Shown here: positions 43,638-53,092 of the stretch, piece after piece
How the letters are laid out: each line of letters begins with the position of its first letter
How positions within the stretch are numbered: position 1 is the first letter of the stretch
Origin: Nostoc calcicola FACHB-3891
GTDB taxonomy: Bacteria; Cyanobacteriota; Cyanobacteriia; Cyanobacteriales; Nostocaceae
Assembly (NCBI RefSeq): GCF_014697355.1
Contig: NZ_JACJRQ010000003.1
Location: forward strand, 1 to 64,000
DNA length: 64,000 bases
Direction of reading: 5' to 3'
Translations under genes and position numbers: made by a program
Notes under the pieces: model-generated
Database searches by the model: none
What the model was told of the DNA's origin: nothing
What the model saw: only the letters and a program-made list of their open reading frames with translations

Positions 43638-44060
43638 ATGTACTATTTGTTGCCTTTTTTGGTAAATATACTAGCTATTAGCAGTTCACACGCTTCCAGT
43701 GCGATAACACCAAGCACAACGCCAGATTTACCAAAAATGCATTTAGCTCAAAAGCTAAACTGCAATAATGCTCAAACTCAGACAGAAATCAATGAATGCA
43801 GTAGGTTGTCCTATCAGAATGCTGACAAAAAATTGAACGCAGCTTATCAACAACTAGTGCCTAAATTAGACAGAACTAGAAAACAAAAATTGATTGCTGC
43901 ACAGCAAGCATGGATTAAGTTTCGAGATACCACTTGTGAGTTTGAGAGAAGCGAATATGAGGGTGGAAGTATAGCCCCTACAATTTACTTTGGTTGCCTG
44001 GAAAATACTACAAAAGAACGTACCCAACAATTACAGGAATATCTTAAAAGCGATCGTTAG
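43638..44060 (+). CDS. LprI / DUF1311 family secreted protein
   Basis: 140 residues. Signal peptide at 1-21 (LLPFLVNILAISSSHASS). The mature part shows the LprI-N (DUF1311) pattern: LNCNNAQTQTEINECSRLSYQNADKKLNAAYQQLV, LIAAQQAWIKFRDTTCEFE and IYFGCLENTTKERTQQL, with four Cys for two disulfides. Family members inhibit lysozyme or are periplasmic proteins of unknown role. Its TAG stop forms the first bases of a MITE-like element. Confidence 0.88.
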   Translation: MYYLLPFLVNILAISSSHASSAITPSTTPDLPKMHLAQKLNCNNAQTQTEINECSRLSYQNADKKLNAAYQQLVPKLDRTRKQKLIAAQQAWIKFRDTTCEFERSEYEGGSIAPTIYFGCLENTTKERTQQLQEYLKSDR

Positions 44061-44157
44061 GGACTTCCAAGGAAAAAAATATTCCATAGTAGGGTAGCAC
44101 AGCTGTGCTACCCTACAAATGTAGAACTAATTTCCGATAATTTATTTTCCCGGAGTG
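44058..44157. mobile_element. MITE-like element, TAAGGGA family, copy B
   Basis: About 100 bp; left end TAGGGACTTCCAAGGAAAAA, right end region TTATTTTCCCGGAGT, central palindrome at 44089-44116 (core GTAGCACAGCTGTGCTAC). Similar to copy A at 6774-6876. The palindrome arms differ from copy A by compensated changes (GGGTAGC/GCTACCC against GGGGCGC/GCGCCCC). Confidence 0.75.
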
Positions 44158-44185
44158 ACAAAACAGGGTTAATAAATTTGTAGAT

Positions 44186-44815
44186 TTATGGCTCAATAAA
44201 GCCCTGTAAGAAAGCAGAGACTACGTTAAATATAGGATTGTCAACAGCTTCTTGCAATGCAGTTATTCCGCAAGCTTTAATTGCTCCAACAACTCGCATC
44301 TTTAAGGTTGGATTTTGCTCTATCTGCTCTACAGCCTTCGCAGCAAAGATTGCTTTTTCAGTCTGTGTTGTCGTCGGGTAGGTTTGAGATAGCTGATCTA
44401 GTAAATCTTGAATCTCCTTTGCGGCTTTAGCCAGGGTCTGCCTTTCTTGAGGATTAAGATAAATGTTATTGACACTTCGATCGTGAATCTTATTATTAAT
44501 GCCACTAGAAAAAATACTAATTTGGTTATTCCTAATTTCACCAATCTGCATTTGATTCTCTTCTGCCACAGCAATAGCCCTCTCAATAAGATACTTGTTT
44601 GTCTCAATTTGTATACCAAGCCTGTCTATCGTATGATCTAATTGATGTAGATTTTTTGTAACCCCATCAATCAAGCGTTTGTCTCTATATTCTAGAGAGC
44701 TTTCTAAACCATCGATTCTTCTCTGTAACTGATCGGATAACGCTTCAATTTTTCCTCTAAGCAATCGTATTTCTAAGTTTAGTTTATCTACTTCTGCTCT
44801 ATCCCAAAAAGGCAT
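44186..44815 (-). CDS. Coiled-coil protein with a cyanobacterial C-terminal module
   Basis: 209 residues. Residues 5-90 are a long heptad-rich coiled coil (KLNLEIRLLRGKIEALSDQLQRRIDGLESSLE). Residues about 120-209 are a module I recognise from the C-termini of diverse cyanobacterial proteins: LNPQERQTLAKAAKEIQDLLDQLSQTYPTTT and NPTLKMRVVGAIKACGITALQEAVDNPIFNVVSAFLQGF. It may mediate assembly with effector proteins; no activity is assignable. It has no signal or membrane span beyond the hydrophobic end. Confidence 0.7.
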   Translation of the reverse strand: MPFWDRAEVDKLNLEIRLLRGKIEALSDQLQRRIDGLESSLEYRDKRLIDGVTKNLHQLDHTIDRLGIQIETNKYLIERAIAVAEENQMQIGEIRNNQISIFSSGINNKIHDRSVNNIYLNPQERQTLAKAAKEIQDLLDQLSQTYPTTTQTEKAIFAAKAVEQIEQNPTLKMRVVGAIKACGITALQEAVDNPIFNVVSAFLQGFIEP

Positions 44816-45354
44816 TTGCCATTTACCTATTCTAAAGATTTATTTGAAAACTGTCTAAATATATCAAGCATTACAGCTACCTTCTCCTGAAATATACGGA
44901 AAATTTCTTTTTTACGGGCAGTTCTAGAACAGTTTGGTTGGCAGCACGGATAATAGCGGCGTAATCGGTGGGTTGGTTATCAGTCACAAAACTACGTTTT
45001 TGCTACTGGTGCTTGATTACCTGTCAGTATAAACCTAATAGATTCAAAGGGACGTTGAAAACCATCACCAGCAACAATCTACAGCAGATTGCAGCTTGAT
45101 GAGCTACAGGTTATCGTGGGGGCGCACAGCTGTGCGCCCCTATCGGTGTACCTCGTTTACCTGAAAAATGCTGTATGTTAGATTTTTTACAAAAAATTTA
45201 CTGCCTAGTGTCGCCTCAGCCAAACTTGGCGTAGTTCACAAAGTAAAGAATTGTAATCCTTTCATCCCAAATCTAAAGTCCAAAATTGGTACAAGTCACT
45301 CACTACGGTAGTCTAGATGAGAGTGAATTTATCTCTGGTTTGATATATTGTTTT
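44816..45354. other. 538-bp spacer with a gene relic and hairpin
   Basis: Contains the relic at 44878-45090 and the GGGGGCGCACAGC palindrome (45116-45142), which is followed by CTGAAAAATGCTGTA, similar in reverse orientation to the end of the element at 1021-1114. The remainder is the hemC leader. Confidence 0.5.
44878..45090 (-). pseudogene. Frameshifted gene remnant
   Basis: On the minus strand one frame reads IVAGDGFQRPFESIRF and ends at a TAG (44994-44992). A shift of one base lets it continue FVTDNQPTDYAAIIRAANQTVLEL to a stop near 44878. The two pieces look protein-like and adjacent, as expected for a decayed gene, but I do not recognise the family. Confidence 0.4.
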
Positions 45355-46326
45355 ATGACTTCAGTTGTTTCTAGTCCTCCGCGCACAATTCGTATCGGTT
45401 CACGCAAAAGCCAACTTGCTCTAGTTCAAACCTACTGGGTACAGGAGCAACTACAGAAAGCGTATCCAGATGTCACTTTTGAAGTTCACACCATGTCTAC
45501 CCAAGGCGACAAAATCTTGGATGTAGCATTAGCCAAAATTGGCGATAAAGGACTTTTTACTAAAGAACTTGAGTTGGGAATGCTCAATGGCGAGATTGAC
45601 TTTGCAGTTCATTCCCTCAAGGATCTACCGACTAACTTACCAGAAGGGTTAACACTGGCAGCAATTACCGAACGCGAAAACCCAGCCGATGCCCTAGTGG
45701 TGCATGAAAAGCACAAAGATAAACAAATCGAGACTTTGCCAGAGGGTGCAGTCATCGGTACATCTTCACTGCGGCGCTTAGCACAGTTACGCCATCGATT
45801 CCCCCACTTTACTTTTAAGGATGTGCGGGGAAACTTGATTACACGCTTGGCAAAACTGGATGCAGGTGAATATGATGCCTTGATTTTGGCAGCAGCAGGG
45901 TTAGGGCGATTGGAAATGAGCCATCGCATTCATCAAATTTTACCCCCAGAAATCTCCCTCCACGCCGTTGGACAAGGCGCTTTAGGCATCGAATGCCGTG
46001 CCGATGATAGTGAATTAATTTCCCTACTCAAAGCGATCGAACATCCCCCAACACGCGATCGCTGTCTCGCAGAAAGAGCTTTTTTACGCGATTTAGAGGG
46101 TGGTTGTCAAGTACCTATTGGTGTAAATACAGAAATTTCTGGCGAACAATTGACTTTAACGGGCATAGTCGCCAGTATCGATGGTCAAAAGCTCGTAAAA
46201 GATACCGTCACTGGAGAAGCCAACAAAGCCGAAGCAGTAGGCACCCAACTAGCAAATGTGTTGCGGGAAAAAGGAGCGCAAGAAATTTTAGAAGAAATTT
46301 TTGCGGTGATTCAACGGGGTTCCTAA
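45355..46326 (+). CDS. hemC: Porphobilinogen deaminase (hydroxymethylbilane synthase)
   Basis: 323 residues from the ATG at 45355; the 23 codons upstream of it in frame look like leader. It condenses four porphobilinogens to hydroxymethylbilane in tetrapyrrole synthesis. Domain 1 has [15 protein letters not shown] and the catalytic HSLKDLPT (Asp in KDLP). Domain 2 has [11 protein letters not shown] and [13 protein letters not shown]. Domain 3 carries the dipyrromethane-binding Cys in [11 protein letters not shown]. Full length and intact. Cytoplasmic. Followed after 135 bp by glgA. Confidence 0.96.
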   Translation: MTSVVSSPPRTIRIGSRKSQLALVQTYWVQEQLQKAYPDVTFEVHTMSTQGDKILDVALAKIGDKGLFTKELELGMLNGEIDFAVHSLKDLPTNLPEGLTLAAITERENPADALVVHEKHKDKQIETLPEGAVIGTSSLRRLAQLRHRFPHFTFKDVRGNLITRLAKLDAGEYDALILAAAGLGRLEMSHRIHQILPPEISLHAVGQGALGIECRADDSELISLLKAIEHPPTRDRCLAERAFLRDLEGGCQVPIGVNTEISGEQLTLTGIVASIDGQKLVKDTVTGEANKAEAVGTQLANVLREKGAQEILEEIFAVIQRGS

Positions 46327-46461
46327 GGAATTGCACAAGCGGATGTGATTAGATAATTAAGTAATCAATGAACAGTCATCAGTAGCCAGTAAACAGCAAA
46401 AAGCTGATATGCGGATACATGATAACTGTAAATATGCTGAACCGGGGAAACAAAACTTACC

Positions 46462-47910
46462 ATGCGGATTTTATTTGTTGCAGCAGAGGCAGCTCCCGTT
46501 GCAAAAGTAGGTGGAATGGGCGACGTTGTTGGAGCATTGCCCAAATTCCTCAGAGCAATGGGGCATGATGTGCGGATATTCATGCCTTACTACGGCTTCT
46601 TGCCAGACAAAATGGAGATTCCCAAAGAACCTATTTGGTGGGGAGATGCCATGTTCCAGCACTTTGCAGTCTACGAAGCCGTTTTGCCTGGTACTGATGT
46701 TCCCTTGTACTTATTCGGACATCCCGCCTTCATGCCCCGCCGCATTTACTCAGGAGAAGATGAAGATTGGCGGTTCACCTTGTTTGCCAATGGTGCAGCG
46801 GAGTTTGCCTGGAATTATTGGAAACCAGAAATTATTCACTGCCACGATTGGCATACGGGAATGATTCCTGTGTGGATGCACCAAGATCCTGATATCACCA
46901 CTGTCTTTACGATTCATAACTTAGCTTATCAAGGGCCGTGGCGTTGGTATTTAGAAAAAATTACTTGGTGTCCTTGGTATATGCAAGGACACAACACAAT
47001 GGCGGCTGCGGTGCAATTTGCCAATAAAGTAAATACAGTTTCGCCCACCTATGCAGAGCAAATTAAGACACCTACTTATGGTGAAACATTAGAAGGTTTG
47101 TTGTCTTTTATTAGCGGCAAATTATCTGGGATTATCAATGGGATTGATGTCGAAGTTTATAATCCAGAAAATGACAAATACATTGGCCAAACATTTACTG
47201 CTGATACCCTAGATCAACGTAAAGCTAACAAAATTGCTTTGCAAGAAGAAGTAGGGTTAGAAGTCAACTCCAAAGCCTTTTTAATTGGGATTGTGACGCG
47301 ATTAGTAGAACAAAAAGGCATTGATTTAATATTGCAAATTCTCGATCGCTTTCTTTCCTACACAGATGCACAGTTTGTACTGTTAGGGACAGGCGATCGC
47401 TACTATGAAACTCAGATGTGGCAATTAGCATCACGCTTTCCCGGACGCATGGCAACTTATCTACTGTATAACGATGCCTTGTCTCGCCGCATCTACGCCG
47501 GCACCGACGCATTCTTGATGCCTAGCCGTTTTGAACCTTGCGGTATTAGCCAAATGATGGCCTTGCGTTACGGTTCCGTGCCCATTGTCCGCCGCACAGG
47601 TGGATTAGTTGACACCGTATCACACCACGACCCCGAAAATGCAGCAGGCACCGGTTACTGCTTTGACCGCTACGAACCGCTAGACCTTTTCACCTGTATG
47701 ATTCGGGCTTGGGAAGGCTTCCGTTTCAAACCCCAATGGCAAGAACTACAAAAACGCGGCATGAGTGAAGACTTTAGCTGGTATCAATCTGCCAAGCAAT
47801 ACGTGAAATTGTACAGATCAATTTACGGCTTACCAGAAGAAGAGGAAACACCACAACCAGAGTTAGTTTTAAACGAGGCAGTGGCCACTAGCAATTCCTC
47901 AACCCCCTAA
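46462..47910 (+). CDS. glgA: Glycogen synthase
   Basis: 482 residues of a GT5 glycosyltransferase. The N-terminal lobe has [28 protein letters not shown], where KVGGMGD is the ADP-glucose-binding loop (usual KxGGL, here Met), and [15 protein letters not shown]. The C-terminal lobe has [15 protein letters not shown] and [32 protein letters not shown]. The C-terminal 30 residues are Glu-rich. Of the two cyanobacterial types, the opening resembles GlgA1. It elongates alpha-1,4-glucan from ADP-glucose. Confidence 0.95.
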   Translation: MRILFVAAEAAPVAKVGGMGDVVGALPKFLRAMGHDVRIFMPYYGFLPDKMEIPKEPIWWGDAMFQHFAVYEAVLPGTDVPLYLFGHPAFMPRRIYSGEDEDWRFTLFANGAAEFAWNYWKPEIIHCHDWHTGMIPVWMHQDPDITTVFTIHNLAYQGPWRWYLEKITWCPWYMQGHNTMAAAVQFANKVNTVSPTYAEQIKTPTYGETLEGLLSFISGKLSGIINGIDVEVYNPENDKYIGQTFTADTLDQRKANKIALQEEVGLEVNSKAFLIGIVTRLVEQKGIDLILQILDRFLSYTDAQFVLLGTGDRYYETQMWQLASRFPGRMATYLLYNDALSRRIYAGTDAFLMPSRFEPCGISQMMALRYGSVPIVRRTGGLVDTVSHHDPENAAGTGYCFDRYEPLDLFTCMIRAWEGFRFKPQWQELQKRGMSEDFSWYQSAKQYVKLYRSIYGLPEEEETPQPELVLNEAVATSNSSTP

Positions 47911-47930
47911 ATAAATACTTTTTGTGACTA

Positions 47931-47988
47931 GCGATCGCATTTTTCAGATTAATTTAATGTGTGAAGGATGCGATCGCAAGTTTTTTAT
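47931..47988 (+). terminator. Possible terminator after glgA
   Basis: GCGATCGCAT (47931-47940) pairs with ATGCGATCGC (47968-47977), followed by AAGTTTTTT. Two HIP1 sites form the stem. Confidence 0.5.
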
Positions 47989-48266
47989 TTGCCAAAGTAT
48001 GCGAAGAAAATGGCCAGTTATTTGATATTGGGCAGTTGAAATGAGACCCAAATCACCCTATAAAAATATCAGCTTTGAATCTTGGCAAAAATAGATATCA
48101 AGCAAACAATGGTAGTTTTTGTTGTTTAGTTACTCCTGAAAGAGTAGAAGTCTGGCAAAACGGCAGTCAAATTCCTTAGAGGTTGTTTGAAAAGTGGTTA
48201 ACTGTGATTAAAATCACCCTCTTAATCTCCTCGATGCATTGGCTACGGTGTACACACAAGTCGAAT

Positions 48267-48400
48267 TACCCCCCTTAATCCCCCCTTGGAAATGGGGGAA
48301 ACAAGAAATCCAGTTCCCTCACGCCACTTGCTTCAAGCCGGGGAACCCGTCCAACGCAGTGGCTCCCCTTTATAAGGGGAGGGTTAGGGTGGGGTAAAAA
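48267..48400. repeat. Long dispersed repeat, inverted partner of 40991-41120
   Basis: Exact reverse complement of the repeat near 41 kb over at least 80 bp. It bounds a segment of about 7.2 kb carrying crtR, the LprI-like gene, hemC and glgA. Confidence 0.9.
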
Positions 48401-48697
48401 ATAATAGAAGTAGGGGTCTCTTACTCCCTCCAGGGACAGGAAATAGGAAAAACTGTTCCCTGTTCGCTATTCCCTGTTCCCTCCTTGGATGACAAAGGAC
48501 AAATGACAGCCTTCACTAGTTATCTTTAATTGCATCGACCTACTTACCGAGAAGGGGGAAAGGGTAAGGGGAAAAGGGTAAGAATTAAAAACTTTTCCCC
48601 CACACGGTATAGAGCAAGTATCTTAATTGTGGAGAATATTAAAAGAAGGTTTTACCAGACACGCAGTGCGATAAAAATTGCCGACTCCATATTTTGA

Positions 48698-48723
48698 AAC
48701 CCCTATTTTTAAAATATGGGGTT
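48698..48723. terminator. Hairpin AACCCCTATTTT / AAAATATGGGGTT
   Basis: Strong stem followed by CTCTTTCCCC. It could terminate transcription entering the cluster region from the left, or belong to a decayed element. Confidence 0.4.
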
Positions 48724-48863
48724 CTCTTTCCCCTTTCCCCCTTTCCCCTTCCCCTTCCCCTTCTTCATCTAAATATATTCACTAAACCTGAGCCAGGTTT
48801 TGTAACAAAAAATTTACATTTGGCAATTATTATTTATTAATTGTTTTAAATATTTTCATTTAT

Positions 48864-48989
48864 CACTTAAGTGTCTTAACTGTCTTAACTGTCCACTGAA
48901 TTAATCACTTAAGTGTCTTAACTGTCTTAACTGTCCACTAAATTAATCATTTAAGCATCTTCAATGTCTTAAGTATCTACTTGGGCTTT
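48864..48989. repeat. 42-bp tandem repeat upstream of the cluster
   Basis: Units at 48864-48905 and 48906-48947 differ at one base; a third at 48948-48989 is degenerate. Each unit contains CACTTAAGTG (palindrome) and twice TGTCTTAAC. It lies about 600 bp before the aminotransferase start. Confidence 0.9.
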
Positions 48990-49595
48990 ATCTGACCTAC
49001 TATTGCATTTTCTGGATAAAACTGAGATTATTTGAAAGCTTGCGCTAACAGTCTCAGTTAATAAAATAAGCTAATTTAATTAAAAGAATTAGCCCTTTAA
49101 TCCAATAAATCTATGTTTGAAGAAGTAACAGTTACTATATTAAAGTATTCTAGATGGTTTGGTTATTAAATTAACTAATTATAACCAGAAAATTTCAAGA
49201 AAATCTTTAATATAAATAATTAATGACATCTCTGGTAAATTAGTTACAATAAAATTGTTTATTTCAAAATTATTGGGTATTAAATAAATTTTGACTCTTT
49301 ACCCAAAGATTGACTAGCAATTCTAATTATTAGAATAAAAATACCCACAGTCTTGCTAGAATAAGGGCTTTGCAATCTGTCAAGATTTGATTAAAGATTA
49401 TAAAATTAATTATCGCGGTATCAAAGAAGCTGTTCTATAGTTTTTCAATTTAAATATAAACTGACGGAAATTTTATTTCTAGTAAACAAAAAAACAGAAA
49501 AAATAGTTACATTGACTTGCTTAAGTATTCCAAACTTTTCAATATCCTTTTAGTTGTTTACTATTAATATTTTTGCCAACATTCTCTAACAGCTT

Positions 49596-50882
49596 ATGAA
49601 ACTTAACTTATCTCAAATTGGTGTTCAAATGTCCAACCTAACAGGTGTTAGAGGGATGATGAAAGACATTCAAGAAACACTACAAAGCAAGCAAGGGCAA
49701 GAATTTATTATTTTGAGCGCTGGAAATCCATTGCTTTTGCCAAAAGTTGAGCAGATGTGGCAAGAATGTAACGCAGAACTTTTAGCTAGTTCTGAGTATG
49801 GTGAAATAGTTTGTCGCTATGGTTCAAGTCAGGGTTACGTTCCATTAATTCAAGCGATCGCTGCATATTTTAACCGTCGCTATGGACTTTCATTAAGTGA
49901 ACGCAACATTTTAATCACTCCTGGAAGTCAAATGCTGTATTTCTATGCTGCTAATGCTTTTGGCGGCTACACAAACAACAAAGAATTAAAACAAATTGTC
50001 TTACCACTGAGTCCGGAATATACAGGTTATGGTGGAATTAGTTTTGCACCAGAGGCCTTAGTTTCCTATCAACCAACATTAGATATTGATAGCAAAGCTC
50101 ACAGATTCAAATATCACCCTGACTTCAGCAACCTAGTCATTACAGAAAACACAGGTTGTATTATCTTCTCTCGTCCTTCTAACCCTACAGGTAATATTTT
50201 ATCTGACGATGAAATCAAAAAAATTGTGGCTCTTGCTAGGCCATATAATATCCCAGTATTCATAGATTCTGCCTATGGATCGCCATTTCCAGCGCTCAAT
50301 TTTCAGGATATGACGCCCGTGTTTGGAGAGAACATAGTACATTGTATGAGTTTTTCCAAAGCAGGTTTACCAGGAGAGCGAATTGGCGTTGCTATTGGCG
50401 ACTCTAAAATCATTGAAGTTTTAGAATCTTTCCAGACAAATTTATGTATCCACCCCTCTCATTATGGACAAGCGATCGCCGCTCGCGCTATCAACTCCGG
50501 TGCCCTTGAATTAGTATCTCAAGAAGTCATCAAACCCTTTTACAAAAATAAGTTTTCCGTCCTCGAAGCCAAACTCGACCAAGTGATGCCCAAAGATTTA
50601 CCTTGGTTTCTACATCGCTGCGAGGGAGCAATTTATGGTTGGTTGTGGTTTAAAAATTTACCGATCGCTGATTGGGATTTATATGAAAAACTCAAGCTCT
50701 TAGGTGTAATTGTGACACCTGGTAGGTTTTTCTTCCCTGGTTTAGAAAAAGATTGGTCACACCAATATCAATGTCTTCGTATTAGCCTTACGGCTAGCGA
50801 TCGAGACATCGAAATCGGTATACAACGTTTAGCCGATGTCGTTCAAAATGTTTATCAAAAAGCAGTAGTTCCTAGTATTTAA
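49596..50882 (+). CDS. AvtA-type (valine-pyruvate) aminotransferase
   Basis: 428 residues of fold-type I PLP aminotransferase, colinear with E. coli AvtA from end to end. Matches include the segment around GNPLLLPKVEQMW, ILITPGSQMLYFYAAN, PLSPEYTGYGG, IIFSRPSNPTGN, the PLP lysine in CMSFSKAGLPGERIG, and the C-terminal YQCLRISLTAS (substrate-carboxylate Arg). The ATG at 49596 aligns with the AvtA start. It is the first gene of the cluster, 47 bp before the LamG-patatin gene. By position it would convert the 2-oxo acid made by the hph enzymes to homophenylalanine or homotyrosine; this assignment is an inference. Confidence 0.9.
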   Translation: MKLNLSQIGVQMSNLTGVRGMMKDIQETLQSKQGQEFIILSAGNPLLLPKVEQMWQECNAELLASSEYGEIVCRYGSSQGYVPLIQAIAAYFNRRYGLSLSERNILITPGSQMLYFYAANAFGGYTNNKELKQIVLPLSPEYTGYGGISFAPEALVSYQPTLDIDSKAHRFKYHPDFSNLVITENTGCIIFSRPSNPTGNILSDDEIKKIVALARPYNIPVFIDSAYGSPFPALNFQDMTPVFGENIVHCMSFSKAGLPGERIGVAIGDSKIIEVLESFQTNLCIHPSHYGQAIAARAINSGALELVSQEVIKPFYKNKFSVLEAKLDQVMPKDLPWFLHRCEGAIYGWLWFKNLPIADWDLYEKLKLLGVIVTPGRFFFPGLEKDWSHQYQCLRISLTASDRDIEIGIQRLADVVQNVYQKAVVPSI

Positions 50883-50917
50883 CAAGAATCATTTATGAAT
50901 TACGAATTATCTTATTT

Positions 50918-50921
50918 GGAG
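50918..50921 (+). promoter_or_regulatory. Ribosome-binding site fixing a GTG start
   Basis: GGAG, 8 bases before the GTG at 50930; the ATG at 50928 is in another frame. Confidence 0.65.
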
Positions 50922-50929
50922 ATTTAAAT

Positions 50930-53068
50930 GTGGTAACAAACAACGTATATACCCAATCAGTTCTGACATTTGATGGTCAAGATGATTACATCAGTTTTGG
51001 TAGGAATGATATTGGTGGTGTTTTTGCTGAGGGTAGTTCAGCCTTTACAATTAGCGGATGGATCAATCCTCATCAGCTTACAAATAAAGCCAGTACCTAC
51101 GGGACGCGCAATGTTTTTTTTGCTCGTTCATCAGATCGATACAGTGATAATTTTGAATTCGGCATCAGTGAGGATGGAAAACTAGATGTATACATCGATG
51201 AGAAAGTTGAAAAATTTATCAAAACCTTTGGTGATGGAGAATTAACCGTTGGACAATGGCACTTCTTTGCTATTGTTTTTAACAAAGGTCAACTGACAAT
51301 ATATCTTGATGAACACGAGTATTTTGGCTATTTCACAGGTGACTCTTTAAACAAAGCAACTAGTGCTGTCACTCTTGGTGCCACTTTACACAACAACATA
51401 TACTTCACAGGTCAATTAGCTAACATTAGTGTCTGGAATTACCCCTGTCCCCCAGTGGAAATCCAGAACCATCGGCATCAGCCTCTAGTAGGCAATGAAC
51501 CAGGATTAGTGGCCTATTGGACACTAAACGAAGGAGAAGGGACAACCGTCAAAGACCAAACGGGAAACACTCATAATGGAACCTTACATGGCAATCCCAG
51601 TTGGGATTTAGCACAAATTCCCTTTGGAACTAAACAATCATCAAATGAGGACGAAAGACAAGACCAGACAGCAAGTAGTTCCGAAGAGGGAAACCCTGCG
51701 GAAACTGTGGTGCTGGAGTCCGAAAGCGAGTCGATTACATCTGAAGTGACTCAGGGCGAAATTGAGTTGCAACAAGTATCCGTTGAAGTTCCTCCCGTTG
51801 TAGAAACTGTTGTCCTGACTCAGGCGACGACTGTGAACCCAAAGGGAAAAAAAGGGACAAAAAAACAAACCGAGAAATCTGCAAACATTCAAACTTCCCA
51901 GTCAAAAGAGACGAAAGCCGAAACCAGAGAAAGCGAAGTTCCAGCCAATATTCAACAACAGGAACAACCGCAAACATTAACTCAGGAAGAACCGCAAAAA
52001 ACTATGAATACCACACCCAATTCTAAATATAAAATACTCGCTATTGATGGAGGCGGTATTCGGGGCATTATCCCAGCATTGGTACTAGCAGAAATCGAAA
52101 AGCGGACACAAAAGCCGATTTTTAGTTTATTCGATTTAATTGCTGGTACTTCCAGCGGAGGAATTCTGGCACTCGGATTAACCAAACCCCGATTAGATTC
52201 ACTAGCACCTGATAGTCCGCCGGTTGCTGAATACAGTGCTGAGGAACTAGCGCAAATATATCTGGAATATGGACCTGAGATATTTTATGAGCCATTCTTT
52301 GAAAAAATACTTGGCCCAATAGAAGATATATTTGCCCAGCCCAAATATTCTTCTGACGGCAGAGAAGAAATTTTGAGGCAATATTTTGGAGACAGCCCTC
52401 TAGAAAAAAATCTCAAAGAAGTTTTCGTGACTAGCTATGATATCGAACAGCGAATACCGATATTCTTTACAAATAAAATTGAAAAACAACAAACAGAATC
52501 CAGAAAGTTTCGCAAATTATGCTTAGGTTTTACACTCACAGATGCAGCACTGGCAACTAGCGCGACTCCGACTTATTTTGCTCCCTATCGGGTTGGTACT
52601 TCTGAAAATACTAACGGCTTTTATACATTAGTCGATGGCGGATTAGTTGCTAATAATCCAGCTAATTTGGCTATTTCTGAGGCGCAAATTAGTAGACAGC
52701 AACAAAAACAAGTTCTGAATACAGATGATATCTTAGTAGTTTCTTTAGGTACTGGTTCTCTAACAAGTGTCTACCCTTACAAGGAAGTTAAAAATTGGGG
52801 ACTTTTGCAATGGGGAAGACCACTTTTAGATATGGTGCTTGATGGTGGGAGTGAGGTAGTAGCCGGACAATTAGAACGGTTATTTGAAGCTAGTAAACAA
52901 GGTACTCAAACATCTTATTATCGTTTTCAAACCTTCCTCACCAGCGAACAGGAAGCAATAGATAACGTCAAGCTAGAAAATCTGCGTCAATTGCAAGGAT
53001 TAGCGGCTCGAATAATTCAAGAAAGAAATCAAGAAATTGATGAGTTGTGTAGTTTGTTATCAACCTAA
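50930..53068 (+). CDS. LamG-patatin fusion protein
   Basis: 712 residues. Residues 8-215 form a LamG/concanavalin A-like sugar-binding fold (LTFDGQDDYISFG, FTISGWINP, WHFFAIVFNKGQLTIYLDE, LANISVWNYP, GLVAYWTLNEGEG). Residues 230-360 are a polar linker rich in Glu, Gln, Lys and Thr. Residues 368-650 form a patatin-like phospholipase: oxyanion motif DGGGIRG (373-379), nucleophile GTSSG with Ser408, and DGG with Asp569 (LVDGGLVANNPA). No signal peptide, so it acts in the cytoplasm or by lysis. It lies 47 bp after the aminotransferase and 24 bp before hphA, so it is cotranscribed with them. A role in releasing, acylating or deacylating the peptide, or in defence, is speculative. Confidence 0.9.
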   Translation: MVTNNVYTQSVLTFDGQDDYISFGRNDIGGVFAEGSSAFTISGWINPHQLTNKASTYGTRNVFFARSSDRYSDNFEFGISEDGKLDVYIDEKVEKFIKTFGDGELTVGQWHFFAIVFNKGQLTIYLDEHEYFGYFTGDSLNKATSAVTLGATLHNNIYFTGQLANISVWNYPCPPVEIQNHRHQPLVGNEPGLVAYWTLNEGEGTTVKDQTGNTHNGTLHGNPSWDLAQIPFGTKQSSNEDERQDQTASSSEEGNPAETVVLESESESITSEVTQGEIELQQVSVEVPPVVETVVLTQATTVNPKGKKGTKKQTEKSANIQTSQSKETKAETRESEVPANIQQQEQPQTLTQEEPQKTMNTTPNSKYKILAIDGGGIRGIIPALVLAEIEKRTQKPIFSLFDLIAGTSSGGILALGLTKPRLDSLAPDSPPVAEYSAEELAQIYLEYGPEIFYEPFFEKILGPIEDIFAQPKYSSDGREEILRQYFGDSPLEKNLKEVFVTSYDIEQRIPIFFTNKIEKQQTESRKFRKLCLGFTLTDAALATSATPTYFAPYRVGTSENTNGFYTLVDGGLVANNPANLAISEAQISRQQQKQVLNTDDILVVSLGTGSLTSVYPYKEVKNWGLLQWGRPLLDMVLDGGSEVVAGQLERLFEASKQGTQTSYYRFQTFLTSEQEAIDNVKLENLRQLQGLAARIIQERNQEIDELCSLLST

Positions 53069-53092
53069 ATTTCATTTTTTCTTTTATTAGGA

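Larger units (their letters stand above)
47911..49595. other. 1.68-kb spacer before the biosynthetic cluster
   Basis: In order: glgA terminator, long inverted dispersed repeat (48267-48400), GGGGAAAAGGGTAAG / CCCCTTTCCCC opposed tracts (48548-48605 and 48728-48770), a hairpin (48698-48723), a 42-bp tandem repeat (48864-48989) and 600 bp of very A/T-rich DNA that must contain the promoter of the cluster. No gene was recognised. Confidence 0.55.

Noticed and set aside
48864..48989. Origin iterons or CRISPR
   Set aside because: Units are contiguous with no unique spacers, and there is no rep or dnaA gene nearby.
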